A stretch of DNA of 64,000 bases from Mactra quadrangularis (GCA_025267735.1 CM046308.1:39545267-39609266), one strand, 5' to 3'; positions 24,546-35,789 are shown, counted from the first letter of the stretch. Numbers and translations: made by a program. The notes: generated by a model not told the origin, from the sequence alone.

Positions 24546-25624
24546 GAGGTCTAAACTAAGATGTTACGTTCAATGGGGGCTTGTGGACAAGAGGTTCCGA
24601 GCAAGGAATTTTAAAAGACATTTTGAAATTAAATTTGGTATTTGGATATTTCAAAAGGGGACATATTGACCCCTAAATTCAGAGACTCTACAGAGGGCGT
24701 TGTGGTAGGGGTATAAGACACTTAAAGTACGATATGTATTCTTTTTGCACGTTAATTAAATATTACAACTCTAAGGTTCATTCCTGACCCTTGTCGCCGC
24801 TTATTTAGAAATTTTGATTTCCAAGTTTTACCAAAGGGAAAATAATTAATTGCTTGCAAGTGAAATGGTCGAGCAATGAAATTAACAAAGTCATACAATC
24901 TATAAGTACTTTATGTCTTAAAAGCCCTGACTGCATATTTTCTAAACTAGCGCATTGATTCATTCGTCAAAATATTTATTATCGACGCATGCGCAAGCTT
25001 CCGTGAACGAGTCAGCTCGCCGCAAGGCATACGTAGGGACACTGATTGGAACTTTGTTTCTTTTAATCATTTCAAGTTAAACAAAAACTTGTCAAACTAA
25101 ATAATCAAATAATCAGGAACAAATATTTATGGTCCAAACGTTTTCCAGTAATTATTTAATCGTAAAACGAATGCGTGTCAATAATCAATTAGTCCCCTTT
25201 TAAGACCCTTTATTATCATGTTCGTCAAAACACTAATCCATTTTTGTTGTCGAAACTGTATCTGTAACGAGGCGAAACACTGCAACATCAAAAAAATGTT
25301 TTAAGTTATCGTTTAAAAGCGTTTTGCGATAATGAACTAAATAACACTTTTCTGTTATTTTATGTCCTTTGGGTTACACAATGTCACGTGATAGTCACGT
25401 GTCAATGATATGTTCATTTGGACTCATTATCAACTCCGTACTAATTACGTTACCATTATTTCACCTTTGCGGGCTAATTAAATAGTATTTTATCCGCAGT
25501 TGCTGCATTGCTTCCCCGATCAGAAACGGATGTCATATTTGTTGAAAACATCTATAAATCGAAAGTTTAAAGAAAATATTCAATAACGAGGCACTAACCT
25601 CACACGATGACAATCACGTGTTAA

Positions 25625-26042
25625 GGGCACTTTCTACAAGGCGATCGCTAGCTAGCGCTTTTTAAACGCGATTGTTTGTAGCAAAAGAGGACTATGGAAC
25701 GGTTTGCTTCAAGCTAGCAAATCCAAGATGGCGACTTTCTCAAATAAAAAGTTCAGAATTGTAACAAATGAAAAATGTTTAAATCAATTATCACCATGAT
25801 TATTCTATTTCATGACTTTAACTAAATATATGCATTAAATAAAATATATATCAGTATTCTTGAAACAGAGACACGTGGTGCAGCCATTTGAAATTAGCAG
25901 AAGTGTTTCGAATGATACGACTAGCAAGAAAAAAACTTGCTACGTATCGCTAGGTAGCGAACAATTTGCTCGATCGTAGCAGACCGTTCCACAGAAAAAC
26001 GCTATGTAGCGATACAATGCGCTCGCCTTGTAGAACGTGTCT
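25625..26042. mobile_element. Foldback element with about 100-bp arms, probably TTAA-type
   Basis: The left arm begins GGGCACTTTCTACAAGGCG and the right arm ends CGCCTTGTAGAACGTGTC. Pairing continues through GGAACGGTTTGCT and its partner near 25981. TTAA precedes it at 25621-25624; the right flank reads TTTAG, a possible mutated TTAA. Confidence 0.65.
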
Positions 26043-26349
26043 TTAGTCTTTGTGGCATTTGTCAGTGTGGCTCAAGCATACAATGTACTAAAATGTCTGT
26101 TGTATTTATAGAGTTTTTTGCATTAGTTTATTGAAGAAGTCTACGTTTGGAACTGAAATATTTGAACTAATTACGTTGCATTATGTCTTGTTTCGCTAAA
26201 TTTTGATTAACGTGCCTTTTTTCAATTGTTTATTCATATCAACTTATTTATACATACATACACACATGCAATTATAGCTGAACACCGAACAAGCAATTAA
26301 AGATAATAACAAGTGCTGTCAGAGGAGACAACATGCTCGACTTAGTAAG

Positions 26350-26620
26350 TATTTGTCTAAGGAGATGTGGTTGATGACAAGGAACATACATATTTTAAAA
26401 TTTGAAAATATAACCTTTAAGTCAACAAATCTAAAGTAAAAAAATAAATAAAAAAATAAAGAAAATTTTAAGTTCATGGGGGACAATTTTGAAAAAAAAT
26501 GTATTTGGAGTTATGAACCTTGTCACATGAGATGTGGTTGATAATAAGGAAAATATATTTAAAGTTTGAAGCCAATACCTAAAGAAATAAAACAGTTGCA
26601 GTAAAAACAAACATTTTTTT
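26350..26620. repeat. Two diverged copies of a unit of about 170 bp
   Basis: GAGATGTGGTTGATGACAAGG at 26355 and GAGATGTGGTTGATAATAAGG at 26529 start two copies. Both continue with TATTTTAAAATTTGA/TATTTAAAGTTTGAAG and ACCT-TAAG/TAAAG blocks. Confidence 0.65.
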
Positions 26621-26629
26621 TAAAGAAAA

Positions 26630-26893
26630 CTCCTGGATTTCGAATCTAGTGTCCCGAAGGAGTACGGGTTCGAATCCTACCCGGGGAGGTTATACCCTTT
26701 CATAAAAATTTGACAATAATGTCAATTTTCCTCCATTAATAAGGTATATGGAGAAGTTTTCGACCTTGTGGAAAGGTAGGTGAGTACTGGTTATAGACAA
26801 GCGTCCGGGAAAGCAAGGTCAGGTGCGCTTGACGCCATTATATGAACTATTCAATGTGTTGCTACGGACTACGGCGTTAAGCCCAACAACATA
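26630..26893 (+). mobile_element. Family B-type SINE, 5' end truncated
   Basis: It starts within the head (GAATCTAGTGTCCCGAAGG), with GGGTTCGAATCC and the standard body and tail, including a small duplication CGGACTACGGCG near the end. Confidence 0.85.
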
Positions 26894-27188
26894 AAAAATA
26901 TATGTAGATGCTTGATACCCCATCTATCTACTGTATATATACAGTAACTTAAATCATTGTTCAGCCAAATATACATGTATATAATTCTTGTTTTATAAGT
27001 CATGGCCGTTCAAGGGTCAGTCAGAAAGAATTTCATCAATCATAGAAAAACATCAAAGAAAAACGTGCCGCTTTTAAATTTGAAATTTTGTCTGTGATTT
27101 CAAATATCCGAGTTGATTTCATATCAATAACGGATTGAAAGATTAATATAAGTCGAGATATGGAAGCCATATATTTGACTGAAATTAA

Positions 27189-27553
27189 AGGTACTAGTTC
27201 ACAAATTTGGTTAAGACTTTTCTGTACATTTTGTTTTTTCAAAATACCATTCAGTGTCTGTTATTGTATCAAAAAATTATTCTTAATATTATAAGTCAAA
27301 CTGACCTTTAGATTGCAAGAAATGTACAATAAAAGTTATAAAAATTGCACTAAAATGGTCAATGCCGTGACATACGGTTTAGAATTTTACTACTTGAAAC
27401 AGCATAATTTATAGATGCATGTTAATTTGCACTAAAATTGTCATTTTCAGATCACTACTTTCCTGAATCAAAAAATTATTTACATCCGTATAATTTTGAT
27501 AGTTTCAGAAAAAAATGATATAAAAGTTGAAATCTGCGAATGAGTATATACCT
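27189..27553. mobile_element. TTAA-bounded MITE, family T1 (365 bp)
   Basis: Same family and orientation as 9297-9643, with TTAA at 27185-27188 and 27554-27557. It shares blocks such as TTGCACTAAAATTGTCATT and CACTACTTTCCTG. Confidence 0.85.
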
Positions 27554-27872
27554 TTAAATTGAAATTGGAAGAAAAAATAGAATTAGAACTTGTGGTGAAA
27601 TCTAGACAAATAAAATGAGGAACATTATGTAAAATGGTTTGAGATAAAGAACAGTGACATATTAAACTACGCTTCGATTTTGTTTGTTTTTCTATTCAGA
27701 CGGTTGGAGATGTTCTAGTCTTATTCACACCTTTTATGATAGTATTTGCTGAAATGGTGTTATTACAAATAAATAAGCAATATCGGGTACTTATGACTAT
27801 CTAAAAACAAATACATATATCTCATTTATTTAAATGAGATTTTCATTAGTTTTGTATATATTAACTTCAGTT

Positions 27873-27950
27873 CATTCGGAACATCCTCGGCCATTCGCTA
27901 CGAATAATTACGAATTATTCATTCATGAAAGATCAAGGGTGTTCCGAATG
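27873..27950. mobile_element. Family B element (78 bp) with 10-bp duplication
   Basis: It begins CATTCGGAACATCCTCGG and ends GGTGTTCCGAATG. A perfect AACTTCAGTT lies on each side (27863-27872 and 27951-27960). The centre holds ATTACGAATTATTCATTCAT. Confidence 0.85.
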
Positions 27951-28000
27951 AACTTCAGTTATTATTATCTTTGTAGGAGAACTATAGTATACTTTTGTCT

Positions 28001-28170
28001 GGTTCCCAGTCGTACTTTGATGAGTAAAAGTACGTCAGACAAAGCTGAATAATGGCGGCGCCCGATGTATTGTACAAGGTATCGGATAATTCTGTTTTCA
28101 AATGAACATTTCTCACTATATAGGCTTAAATCAAAGGAATTTAGTACAATAACTACAGCGGATACCTTAT
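28001..28170. mobile_element. Partial copy of the 46.9-kb foldback element
   Basis: GGTTCCCAGTCGTACTTTGA, then ACGTCAGACAAAGCTGAATA and ATGGCGGCGCCC, match the complement of 47100-47270. The homology continues through AAATGAACATTTCTCACTA. The second end is not found. Confidence 0.6.
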
Positions 28171-28646
28171 TTTAGTCGTTCGGTTACAATTAAGTGCAAA
28201 TAGAAAAGTCGACTTCCAATGACCTTTATGCAGTACTGAACTCATACCAAATTTACCATCGACAGAAAATGTTCATGCAAAATTAAGAAAACGTAAAAGA
28301 CTATTTTGTAACCTCATTTTAATCATGATAACCAAAAACAAAATAAAGAAAAATCTAAAAAAAATTTCAAAATAAATGGTAGTCATTTTGTTGTTCAAAC
28401 TTATGTAGTAGGCTTACAAAGAGAAAATGTATCCAAACATTTGTGGGTACTGTACACACACGCTTAATGAATAGTATATTTAACTTCCAATCCAGGGTCC
28501 TAGTTTCAATTTTATGACGGAATCTCATATGTTCTTGGATTTGGTCATGGAATATTTTTCACGACTAATCTTTTGCATACCTCTGTAGCAACTAGGACAC
28601 TTGTCAGTCATTAGCGAGGGTTTGTACCAGGTTATTTCTGATATAT

Positions 28647-28692
28647 CATTCTCGTACCCAGATAATCACGATAACGTCAGGGTACGAGAATG
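28647..28692. mobile_element. Family A element, shortest copy (46 bp)
   Basis: Perfect 13-bp inverted ends CATTCTCGTACCC and GGGTACGAGAATG surround a 20-base interior. No target duplication is visible, so it may be old, rearranged or a deletion product. Confidence 0.7.
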
Positions 28693-28807
28693 AGAGGTCT
28701 TAGTCTGTCATGGAAGGTGAGGAAGATGAATGACCGCAGTGACATGACAGAAAAAAAGTTAGAATGCGGCATAAAACAACATACATAGTTCATTACTGTA
28801 AGTTTAA

Positions 28808-28860
28808 AGGCATATACAGGCAAAAGTTAATTTGCATTACTGTAAGTAGTTGCGTAAAGG
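28808..28860. mobile_element. Family T2 solo end
   Basis: TTAA followed by AGGCATATACAGGCAAAAGT matches the left end of 32552-33071. No partner end was found nearby, so the copy is truncated. Confidence 0.55.
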
Positions 28861-29304
28861 ACAGATTCCGTACTTCCGTACATACGGTTAAACTAGTTTT
28901 TAGTACAAACTTTACAATGACATATAAACAACAAATATGGGATATTTATGAACCAGTGCCTTGCCATATTTGGTGCATCAAGTTTATATAACTACATGAT
29001 GAAAGTTCTACCGTGTGTGAATCTAGGTTCGTAGGTTTTATAATATTAACTTTCTTAATTCGATCAATTACGGACGACACCCATGCTATTATCCCCACTG
29101 GTAAGTCGATATGTGAACGCTACTCATGCAGATCCTTATTTGATTTAGTTGAATGTAATTTGACGCCCGATGGTCAGTTTTTTTGCATTCAAAATGTAGC
29201 CGCACTGGTTTACATCGCAATGCATATAGGAAACCCTCGCGTATTTACGTATATTACTTGCACCAAGTATGATAACAGCAGCGAGTTCAGTAACGGCTGT
29301 TAGC

Positions 29305-29445
29305 GAACGTTACCGGAACAACTCAACCCGAAGACAACTGAACCCGTGCATACCTCAACTCAAAGTTTGGACAGCTCAACCCGTCAGTAGGGGATTGAGG
29401 TGTCTTAGGTTGAGTTGTCTTTGAGTTGAGTTGTTCCGACACCTC
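29305..29445. repeat. Long imperfect inverted repeat
   Basis: GGAACAACTCAACCCGAAGA at about 29313 pairs with the GAGTTGAGTTGTTCC block ending at about 29437. AACGTTAC and AACGTTC motifs follow outside. It could form a hairpin with a loop of about 60 bases, and is probably a foldback element. Confidence 0.6.
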
Positions 29446-30465
29446 CGTGACGGAACGTTTTGGAACGTTCGGAATAATTGAACAGGCTACAGATGTGTTC
29501 TCATTTTAACTTAGTGGTTAAACTCAAGTTTTAAGTGGAAATGGTTTAAGTCATAAAGCTGAACGACACCCTCTCTTTAAAAATATCGTAATTTTCGTGC
29601 CTAATGCCTCAGTCCCATAAAATCGTGGCTTGTAGCGAAGCCGTACGTGCAGACAGTCGTAGGCCGTGGGGAGCATTGCGTATTAACACGACTTGACTTT
29701 GAAACTGATACATGTATCCACGGCTCATCTCAATGACCCTGGTAAAAGCGTAACAGTCCGTACGGGTACTCAAGAGTTCGTACGAGTCCTTGTGGAGCTT
29801 GATCGTTCGGCGCCCGTACGGTGCCCTCGCGGCTATTTTCATGTTTATTGAACTGTAGCTTTACTCCGCTTTCCGATAAAGTCATATCGTAGAGAATTCG
29901 TCTTAAGATATCACGTCTCTAGATTCGAAGCCAGGTGGGGAACCGACTGAACAAACCAAAAGACATGTTTTACATTATCCCAGTTTGTGCGGACATTTTG
30001 ATTTCAAGACTTTTAATTAACAGCCTGATTGAATTCATTTAAACTCGATACATTTTGAACTCTGAACACGTTCGCATTCAATCCAAAGCTGCAAATAATA
30101 TTTTTTACCATCGTTAAGATCAAGCCTTTTTCACAATTTGCTTTTTCCAACCCATCCTTTAAACTTGCGACAAAAATGTTCAAGGCATCAAACTCGCATC
30201 AAACTCGCAAAAAAGAACAAAAAGTCAAAATTTTCAATTCGTTTTGATTTTGTACAAGTAATGTAATGCATTATAACTTTAAGCAACTCCGCAAATTTCC
30301 TACTTAATAAAGAAATACTGCGAACTCTGAAAGGACAGTTTTTGTATCACTGTATTTTCTCCAGTTCTGTTTTAATATTCAACCGAGTTCTTTGTTAAGG
30401 TCTTCAACTTCTCGCTTATTTCATTAATGTTCAAACTTATTTGAGAAAATGTTTCTCTTTGATTG

Positions 30466-30740
30466 AGTTTAAAGCCGTGTCAACACTATTTAGGTCATTT
30501 TACGGCGTCCAGCGCACCTAACCTAGCTTTCCTGGACTCTATAACCAGTGCTCACCTACCCTTCTACAAGGCCGGAAACTTCTCCATATATCCTATTAGT
30601 GGAGGAAAGTTGACATTATTGTCAAATTTTCGTGGAAGGAATAACCTCCCCGATGGGATTAGAACTTACTGGTACCCCTTTGGGACATGAGATTCCAAAT
30701 CCGGGGGCGATACAAACTGCGTCACGGACCGGGGTTCAAA
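30466..30740 (-). mobile_element. Family B-type SINE
   Basis: The plus strand reads tail first (GTCATTTTACGGCGTCCAGC), then GACATTATTGTCAAATTTTC and the inverted head near 30650-30740. The head is mutated, so it is an old copy. Confidence 0.85.
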
Positions 30741-31169
30741 CATTATCTGTATGCATTATCGAGTGGTAATGTAATATGCAACACTGATTTAAAAATGTAT
30801 AAAAATGTACAAATGTACTTGTATAACTTAGTCCATTTCATTTTAATGACCGCAGTGAGACCAAACTGACTAGCTATGTAGCACGCACTCCGGGGCCAAA
30901 GTCGAAACATAGATCCCTAAGTTCGTAGATATGCTACTTATAGCACCAGTGTAACGCACTATGGGGTCTAAAATGGACTCTAAAATACGTTACGTACTTT
31001 TGGTTGAGACAATATTTAAGTATGAATAAAGCATTTGGTGAAGTGCGTTGCTACATAGCTATTAATTGCATTATAGTTTTGCACTCTTAGGTTAACTAGT
31101 GTTTAAAGACACTGTGCCGACCGCCTATGGTAAGTATAGATTTCACGCGAGAGTCATACTTACTATTCC

Positions 31170-31450
31170 GTCCGGCTAGCTCAGTTGGTAGCACTAATTA
31201 ATAAGTCGTGGGTTCGATTCGCGGACGGGGCATACTTTCGTGGAGCTTGGTCATGAAATAATTTCTACGGCCATTCTCCCTCCTACCAATGATTTTTAAT
31301 TATGTAGGGCAGTAGTTGGTAGTAGTTGGTTAACAGGTAAATCCAGAGATTTAGCCTTTTTAGGATGAAAGAGTAGGTTGACTGACCGCCGTTACATGAC
31401 CTAAACAATGTGTTGCTACGGCGTTAACCCAACAAACAAACAAATAAACA
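31170..31450 (+). mobile_element. Family A-type SINE, full length
   Basis: The head is GGCTAGCTCAGTTGGTAGCA and GGGTTCGATTCG. The body is GTGGAGCTTGGTCATGAAAT and TCTCCCTCCTACCAATGAT. The tail is GTTGCTACGGCGTTAACCC with (CAAA)n. Confidence 0.9.
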
Positions 31451-32551
31451 TAGATTCGGAGTCAAGCGTTTTACCGACTGTGTTAAGGAGTGGGCAGACC
31501 TTAATCATTAAATATTAAACTTTTCTTTTCCATGTTTTCCCATATTCGCCAAATTCTCCAAAACTGCGTCGTAAATCAAGGCACTTGAGAAAAGTTTTTA
31601 AAATTTTGCTATATTCGTTTTCCCTACCATGTGATTTATTGACAAATATGGAATAGTCTTACAAATTTATACTCCTAGAAAATACCAATAACTGATCCCA
31701 ACTAGTGATTAACTGCTACTAGAATTATGATCTATGTATTATTACGATCTCTGTCCATGTGTGGTCCGATTTATTCGAGTTAAGCTCCGAGTTCTTTTGA
31801 TTTTTGTATTAATGAACTAAAATTTCAAGCCGTCAAATGTGTCAAAAAGTACAGAAATTTCAAGTCGAGAATTCCTAACGCTGACTGTTTCATTTTGGGA
31901 CATTTGGAACAAATCTCTAGAGCGTTCTTCCGAGTTATTGTCAACTTTTCCATAAAACTCATTAAGTCGAATTACATAACGCGGGGTTTGGATAATTCGA
32001 GAATAATTTGCAATTGTTGGTACGGTTTATTAAATTAAAATGTTTGATGTTCTCCGTTGTTTTTTCATCAAAGTTTTTGACATACGTTGTCTAATTTTTA
32101 ATACATAATCATCTTCAAAAAGCCTGCCACAGAAAAGTGTCTCATAAAATTTACTAAAAGACTCTAATGGAAAAGCATACAGGAATTCATGAAATAGCAA
32201 AAATAAGTGGAAAATATAAAATACTTTACTATATAGGAAACCAAACATTTCTATCAGATATTTTATGGGCATTTTCAATGATAACATTTTTGTTCAAATG
32301 TGTATCAATCGAAATTTTGACGCAAGATAATTCAGTCCCTGCATTAATTAAAGTTTTAATTAGTAGTGAGAATCGTTTTCAGTAATAATTAAGCTGAAAA
32401 TTTTCTTTCATTTTTTGCCAAAACTAGATCGCGATCCGACGATTTGAGAGGTGACCAATATTCGTACTCGATTTTCTGGTCTAGATCGAAGTACTGGAGT
32501 ACTCGAATACTCGCCGCAGCCCTACTGGTGAAACACCATGTCAATTTTTAA

Positions 32552-33071
32552 AGGCATATACAGGCAAAAGTTAAACTTCATATTTCCTCATTTTGAATTA
32601 TATCTTTTATAACTGTGAATGCAACAGACACACTGTAATATTACTTAGCATTATATGACTTTATTTTCTCGTAATATTTGGGGTGTTTCCTAACTAGACC
32701 TACGCGGGTCAGGTTAGCTAAAATAGATTAGTGTTAAAATATGCATTTACTGATGAGAAGATACTAGAGCATGTTATTTAGCAACATTAGTATAATTCTA
32801 TCAAAAAGATATCCTAACCGCCTAAGAATGTTGAAAAGACAAGAAGCGACCAAGAAAATGTTTAATTTCAGCAAGTACGATGTTTAACAAATCTATAAAT
32901 AGCTTGGTGATTCCCTCAGTATCTTACTTTTGTTTTCAACAATGTGTATGCCACATGTTTTAATTCGTTCAGTTGAATGTTATAAGTGACAAATGTTATG
33001 AGTGAGTGATTTCTTATGTTCTTAATACTGTTTTAAAGACTTTTGGCACAGTCAATTGCCTGTATATCCCT
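32552..33071. mobile_element. TTAA-bounded MITE, family T2 (520 bp)
   Basis: Ends AGGCATATACAGGCAA and TTGCCTGTATATCCCT are bounded by TTAA (32548-32551 and 33072-33075). There is no coding sequence. A solo left end occurs at 28808-28860. Confidence 0.75.
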
Positions 33072-33089
33072 TTAATGTTCATGTTTTTA

Positions 33090-33320
33090 TGTTCGAACCC
33101 CGCTGGGGTACTGTTATTTCCGTAGGCAAGAAAAGTACCAACAGTTTCTCGACTCTACCCAGGTGTAAATGGGTATTGTGAGACATTACCTGGCTGAATG
33201 TGATTTCGATGACCAGTGTTTATCGTACAAAAATTGTAAAGTCGGGCTGAACATGATTGGTTTGGGTTGAACGGCGCATCAACACAGAAAAGCCATATCG
33301 CGCCGAAACGGTACATGCGC
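33090..33320 (+). mobile_element. Family D-type SINE, 5' truncated
   Basis: GTTCGAACCCCGCTGGGGTA, then GGCAAGAAAAGTACC, then CTACCCAGGTGTAAATGGGT. The last block is shared with copies at 36265 and 41155 (complement). It ends near GTTGAACGGCGCATC. Confidence 0.6.
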
Positions 33321-33680
33321 ACTTTATGAAAGCAGACTTCAAACCACATTTCAACTTATAACTTTTTCATCTTAAAACAAATGCAACCATTGTAAGCCCC
33401 ATACAAACATAGTTCATTATATGTATAGACGATGATGACAACGCGTATATAGATTGTGGTGATAATAATGATGATGCTGATGATTACGACAGTGGTGGTG
33501 ATGAAGATATATTATATTTAGAACGGTTGTATAAACAACTGTATATTGCATGCAGAATTGTCGATTGCGCAATTCCTCATGCAAAGGAAAAGAACAACAG
33601 CCCTCACGCCGTTCATAACTCGGGCGGCACGGTTTATACATGAGGTATACAGTAGGGCTGTCATTGATTGCGCTCGAAGC

Positions 33681-33724
33681 ATATCGACGATATCGATATA
33701 TCGAGAAATAGATATCGTCGATAT
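33681..33724. repeat. Perfect 14-bp inverted repeat rich in ATCG
   Basis: ATATCGACGATATC at 33681-33694 pairs with GATATCGTCGATAT at 33711-33724; the loop itself holds GATATATCGA. It lies about 50 bp outside the Tc1-type MITE. Confidence 0.6.
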
Positions 33725-34067
33725 CCGAATGGATGAGAAGTTGTTGAACTCAGCCAAAACGATACAGGAAAGTACAGTACCCACCAAAGGTTTGGAGATA
33801 TGTTCACTTCGTAGGGGATACTGAAAAGCTTTTATCCAAAATTTGTTGACTATTTATTTTAAAATGCCTTTAATTTTGCTTTATTTTTTGGTTGTCATTT
33901 TAATTATAACCAAGACAACAAAAATACAACTAAAAATAATGAAATAAAGACTATGTTACGGAAAAATACAATAAACATGGTTTTGAAGGCTATAGGATGT
34001 CAGATGCTGAATCTTATAAATGTGTTACATTAATGGAAATTTGTTTTAATTTTATAACTAACCATAC

Positions 34068-34465
34068 CAATCTCCGTAAACAGATATCCTGTAGAGCGTT
34101 GTCGTACTGGATCTCTACTTTCTCAATGCAAGGTCACGTCGAGATGAACTTTGTGTCGACCAATCAATGCGTAGCTTTCATCTAGACGAAAACACTATTA
34201 ATCACATTTTGATTTCGTAATTTCTATTTTTAGACCAAGGTTTGCGTGCTAATTTAACAGCGGTATTATTCACAGTCTGCGATTGGGTGGCTCATTTCAA
34301 ATTGCATGACGTAGACGATGTAAACAAGTTACCTATCATAACAATTTCGTCATGAATATTATGATGAGAAAAGGTCACCTGAACGTGACCTTCGTTTGAA
34401 AAAGGCCAGATCTAAATTAGCGAGTATGCGAGCGGAAAATTTTAGATCGGGTTTTAATCAGATTG
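34068..34465 (+). mobile_element. Family C short inverted-end element (398 bp) with 9-bp duplication
   Basis: It begins CAATCTCCGTAAAC and ends TTTTAATCAGATTG. The flanks are TAACCATAC at 34059-34067 and again at 34466-34474. A near-full relative lies at 55661-56057 in the other orientation, and an internally deleted one at 2327-2417. A short frame ending STNQCVAFI is shared with the 56-kb copy but has no recognised function. The duplication length is that of Mutator-like elements; there is no transposase to confirm this. Confidence 0.85.
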
Positions 34466-34642
34466 TAACCATACTTGAATATGTCAAACTATTAATACTA
34501 CAAAAAGAGCCCTGAACTACAAGAATTGTTTTCTTTTATATACTTTCCAGTGGAATACCAGAATTTATCGGTGAAATAAAAATCGATATTCCACTGTTTT
34601 GAAACAATGAAAATTAATTTGGCATTTTTTCGCTGTTTGGAT

Positions 34643-34903
34643 CATTTCTCGTTCCCAGAGTCTAGTAGGATTCTCAATACTAGCTAGTATTGAGAATCCT
34701 ACTAGACTCTGGGAACTAGCTTATATTGAGAATCCTACTAGACTCTGGGAACTAGCTTATATTGAGAATCCTACTAGACTCTGGGAACTAGCTTATATTG
34801 AGAATCCTACTAGACTCTGGGAACTAGCTTATATTGAGAATCCTACTAGACTCTGGGAACTAGCTTATATTGAGAATCCTACTAGACTCTGGGAACGAGA
34901 ATG
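34643..34903. mobile_element. Family A hairpin element with internal 36-bp array
   Basis: The outer ends are CATTTCTCGTTCCC and GGGAACGAGAATG, with TGTTTGGAT on both sides (34634-34642 and 34904-34912). Bases 34651-34683 and 34684-34716 form a perfect 33-bp inverted repeat with no loop. The right arm then continues as five 36-bp units (34711-34890) before the terminal sequence. The empty site is visible in the related MITE at 1091-1110. Confidence 0.9.
34711..34890. repeat. 36-bp tandem repeat x5 inside a family A hairpin
   Basis: GGGAACTAGCTTATATTGAG recurs at 34711, 34747, 34783, 34819 and 34855, each followed by the same 16 bases; GGGAAC at 34891 begins the terminus. Units are identical, so amplification is recent. 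The array lies wholly inside the element. Confidence 0.95.
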
Positions 34904-35789
34904 TGTTTGGATTCGCCGTTGTGATAACACATCATAGTTATACCTACGCCACTCGTGAAAATATTGCACCCTTAGCTCACTCGTGAAATAAAAATCGATC
35001 TTACACCGAAATTAACAAATATCCTCTATAAATTTCTTTTGTCTTCGAACTTTTGGTGGGTACTGTAGTTCCTATAATGGTTAGAAGATACCTGACATAG
35101 ATTGACTTTCTGACAGGTGTATAATTATTCACAACATAAACATTTAGAAATATAGCAGATAAATAGAATTTTATATAAATACAATTTACCGCCGAGTTAC
35201 AATACTGCAAGATCTTCCAGCCCTCTATACGAGTAAGATTTGTCTGACGTGACGTCATCATAATACAATGTACATTCCAATAAATAAATGTAAGAAAGGA
35301 AATTAATTAATACAATAATAATTCTAAACTTAGTTCATACACACGGACTGCTAGAAGATTGAAAACTTTTGGTACCAAAAAAAAATCCCAACAAATAATT
35401 TCTCGAATCGTAAAATGATTTACGTTTCATCAGAGAAACTGTATAAACATCGTTCTTACATCTGAATATCACAGCGGAGTTATGTCAACAACCGATGTGC
35501 AAATGTTTACTTCCGCAAGTTAATTTGTTTGTATAGGTAATAAATGTCTTGTTCTTTATGAAACAATGTGATATAAGAATACAGACAGGGCGCGTGCTTA
35601 TTCGCGCGTTTTTTCTCTCGATGTTTAATCTTATTAGATATATAAAAGTTTTTAGTTTGTTGCAACTTGACGTTTTCAAGCTTTTGATAATTTTTTCTTG
35701 GACTCTGTGAGAAAATATTGATTATGAAGACAAGTAAGGTAGGACAGCCAGGATCGATTGTTTCTACCGATATCGTATAATATTGCAGT

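Larger units (their letters stand above)
33775..35065. mobile_element. Tc1/mariner-type MITE carrying two nested insertions
   Basis: The ends are CAGTACCCACCAAA (from 33775) and its complement (to 35065), with TA on both sides (33773-33774 and 35066-35067). Removing family C (34068-34465) and family A (34643-34903) leaves about 615 bp, similar in size and interior to the MITE at 583-1301. The shared interior includes ATCGATATTCCACTGTTTTG and GCTCACTCGTGAAATAAA. There are no coding remains. Confidence 0.8.

Noticed and set aside
28632..28706. 9-bp duplication at the 28.6-kb family A copy
   Set aside because: Flanks CTGATATAT and AGAGGTCTT do not match; no duplication is claimed there.
29013..29303. 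96-codon plus-strand frame
   Set aside because: No motif was recognised and it runs into the inverted repeat at 29.3 kb.
33997..34185. Plus-strand frame sharing its C-terminal half with the minus-strand frame at 55941-56174
   Set aside because: The shared half lies inside family C elements. Differences follow nucleotide drift and no protein family is recognised.
34711..34890. CRISPR-like regular repeats (also 37757-37961)
   Set aside because: Units are head to tail without unique spacers, in animal DNA, and derive from a transposon.
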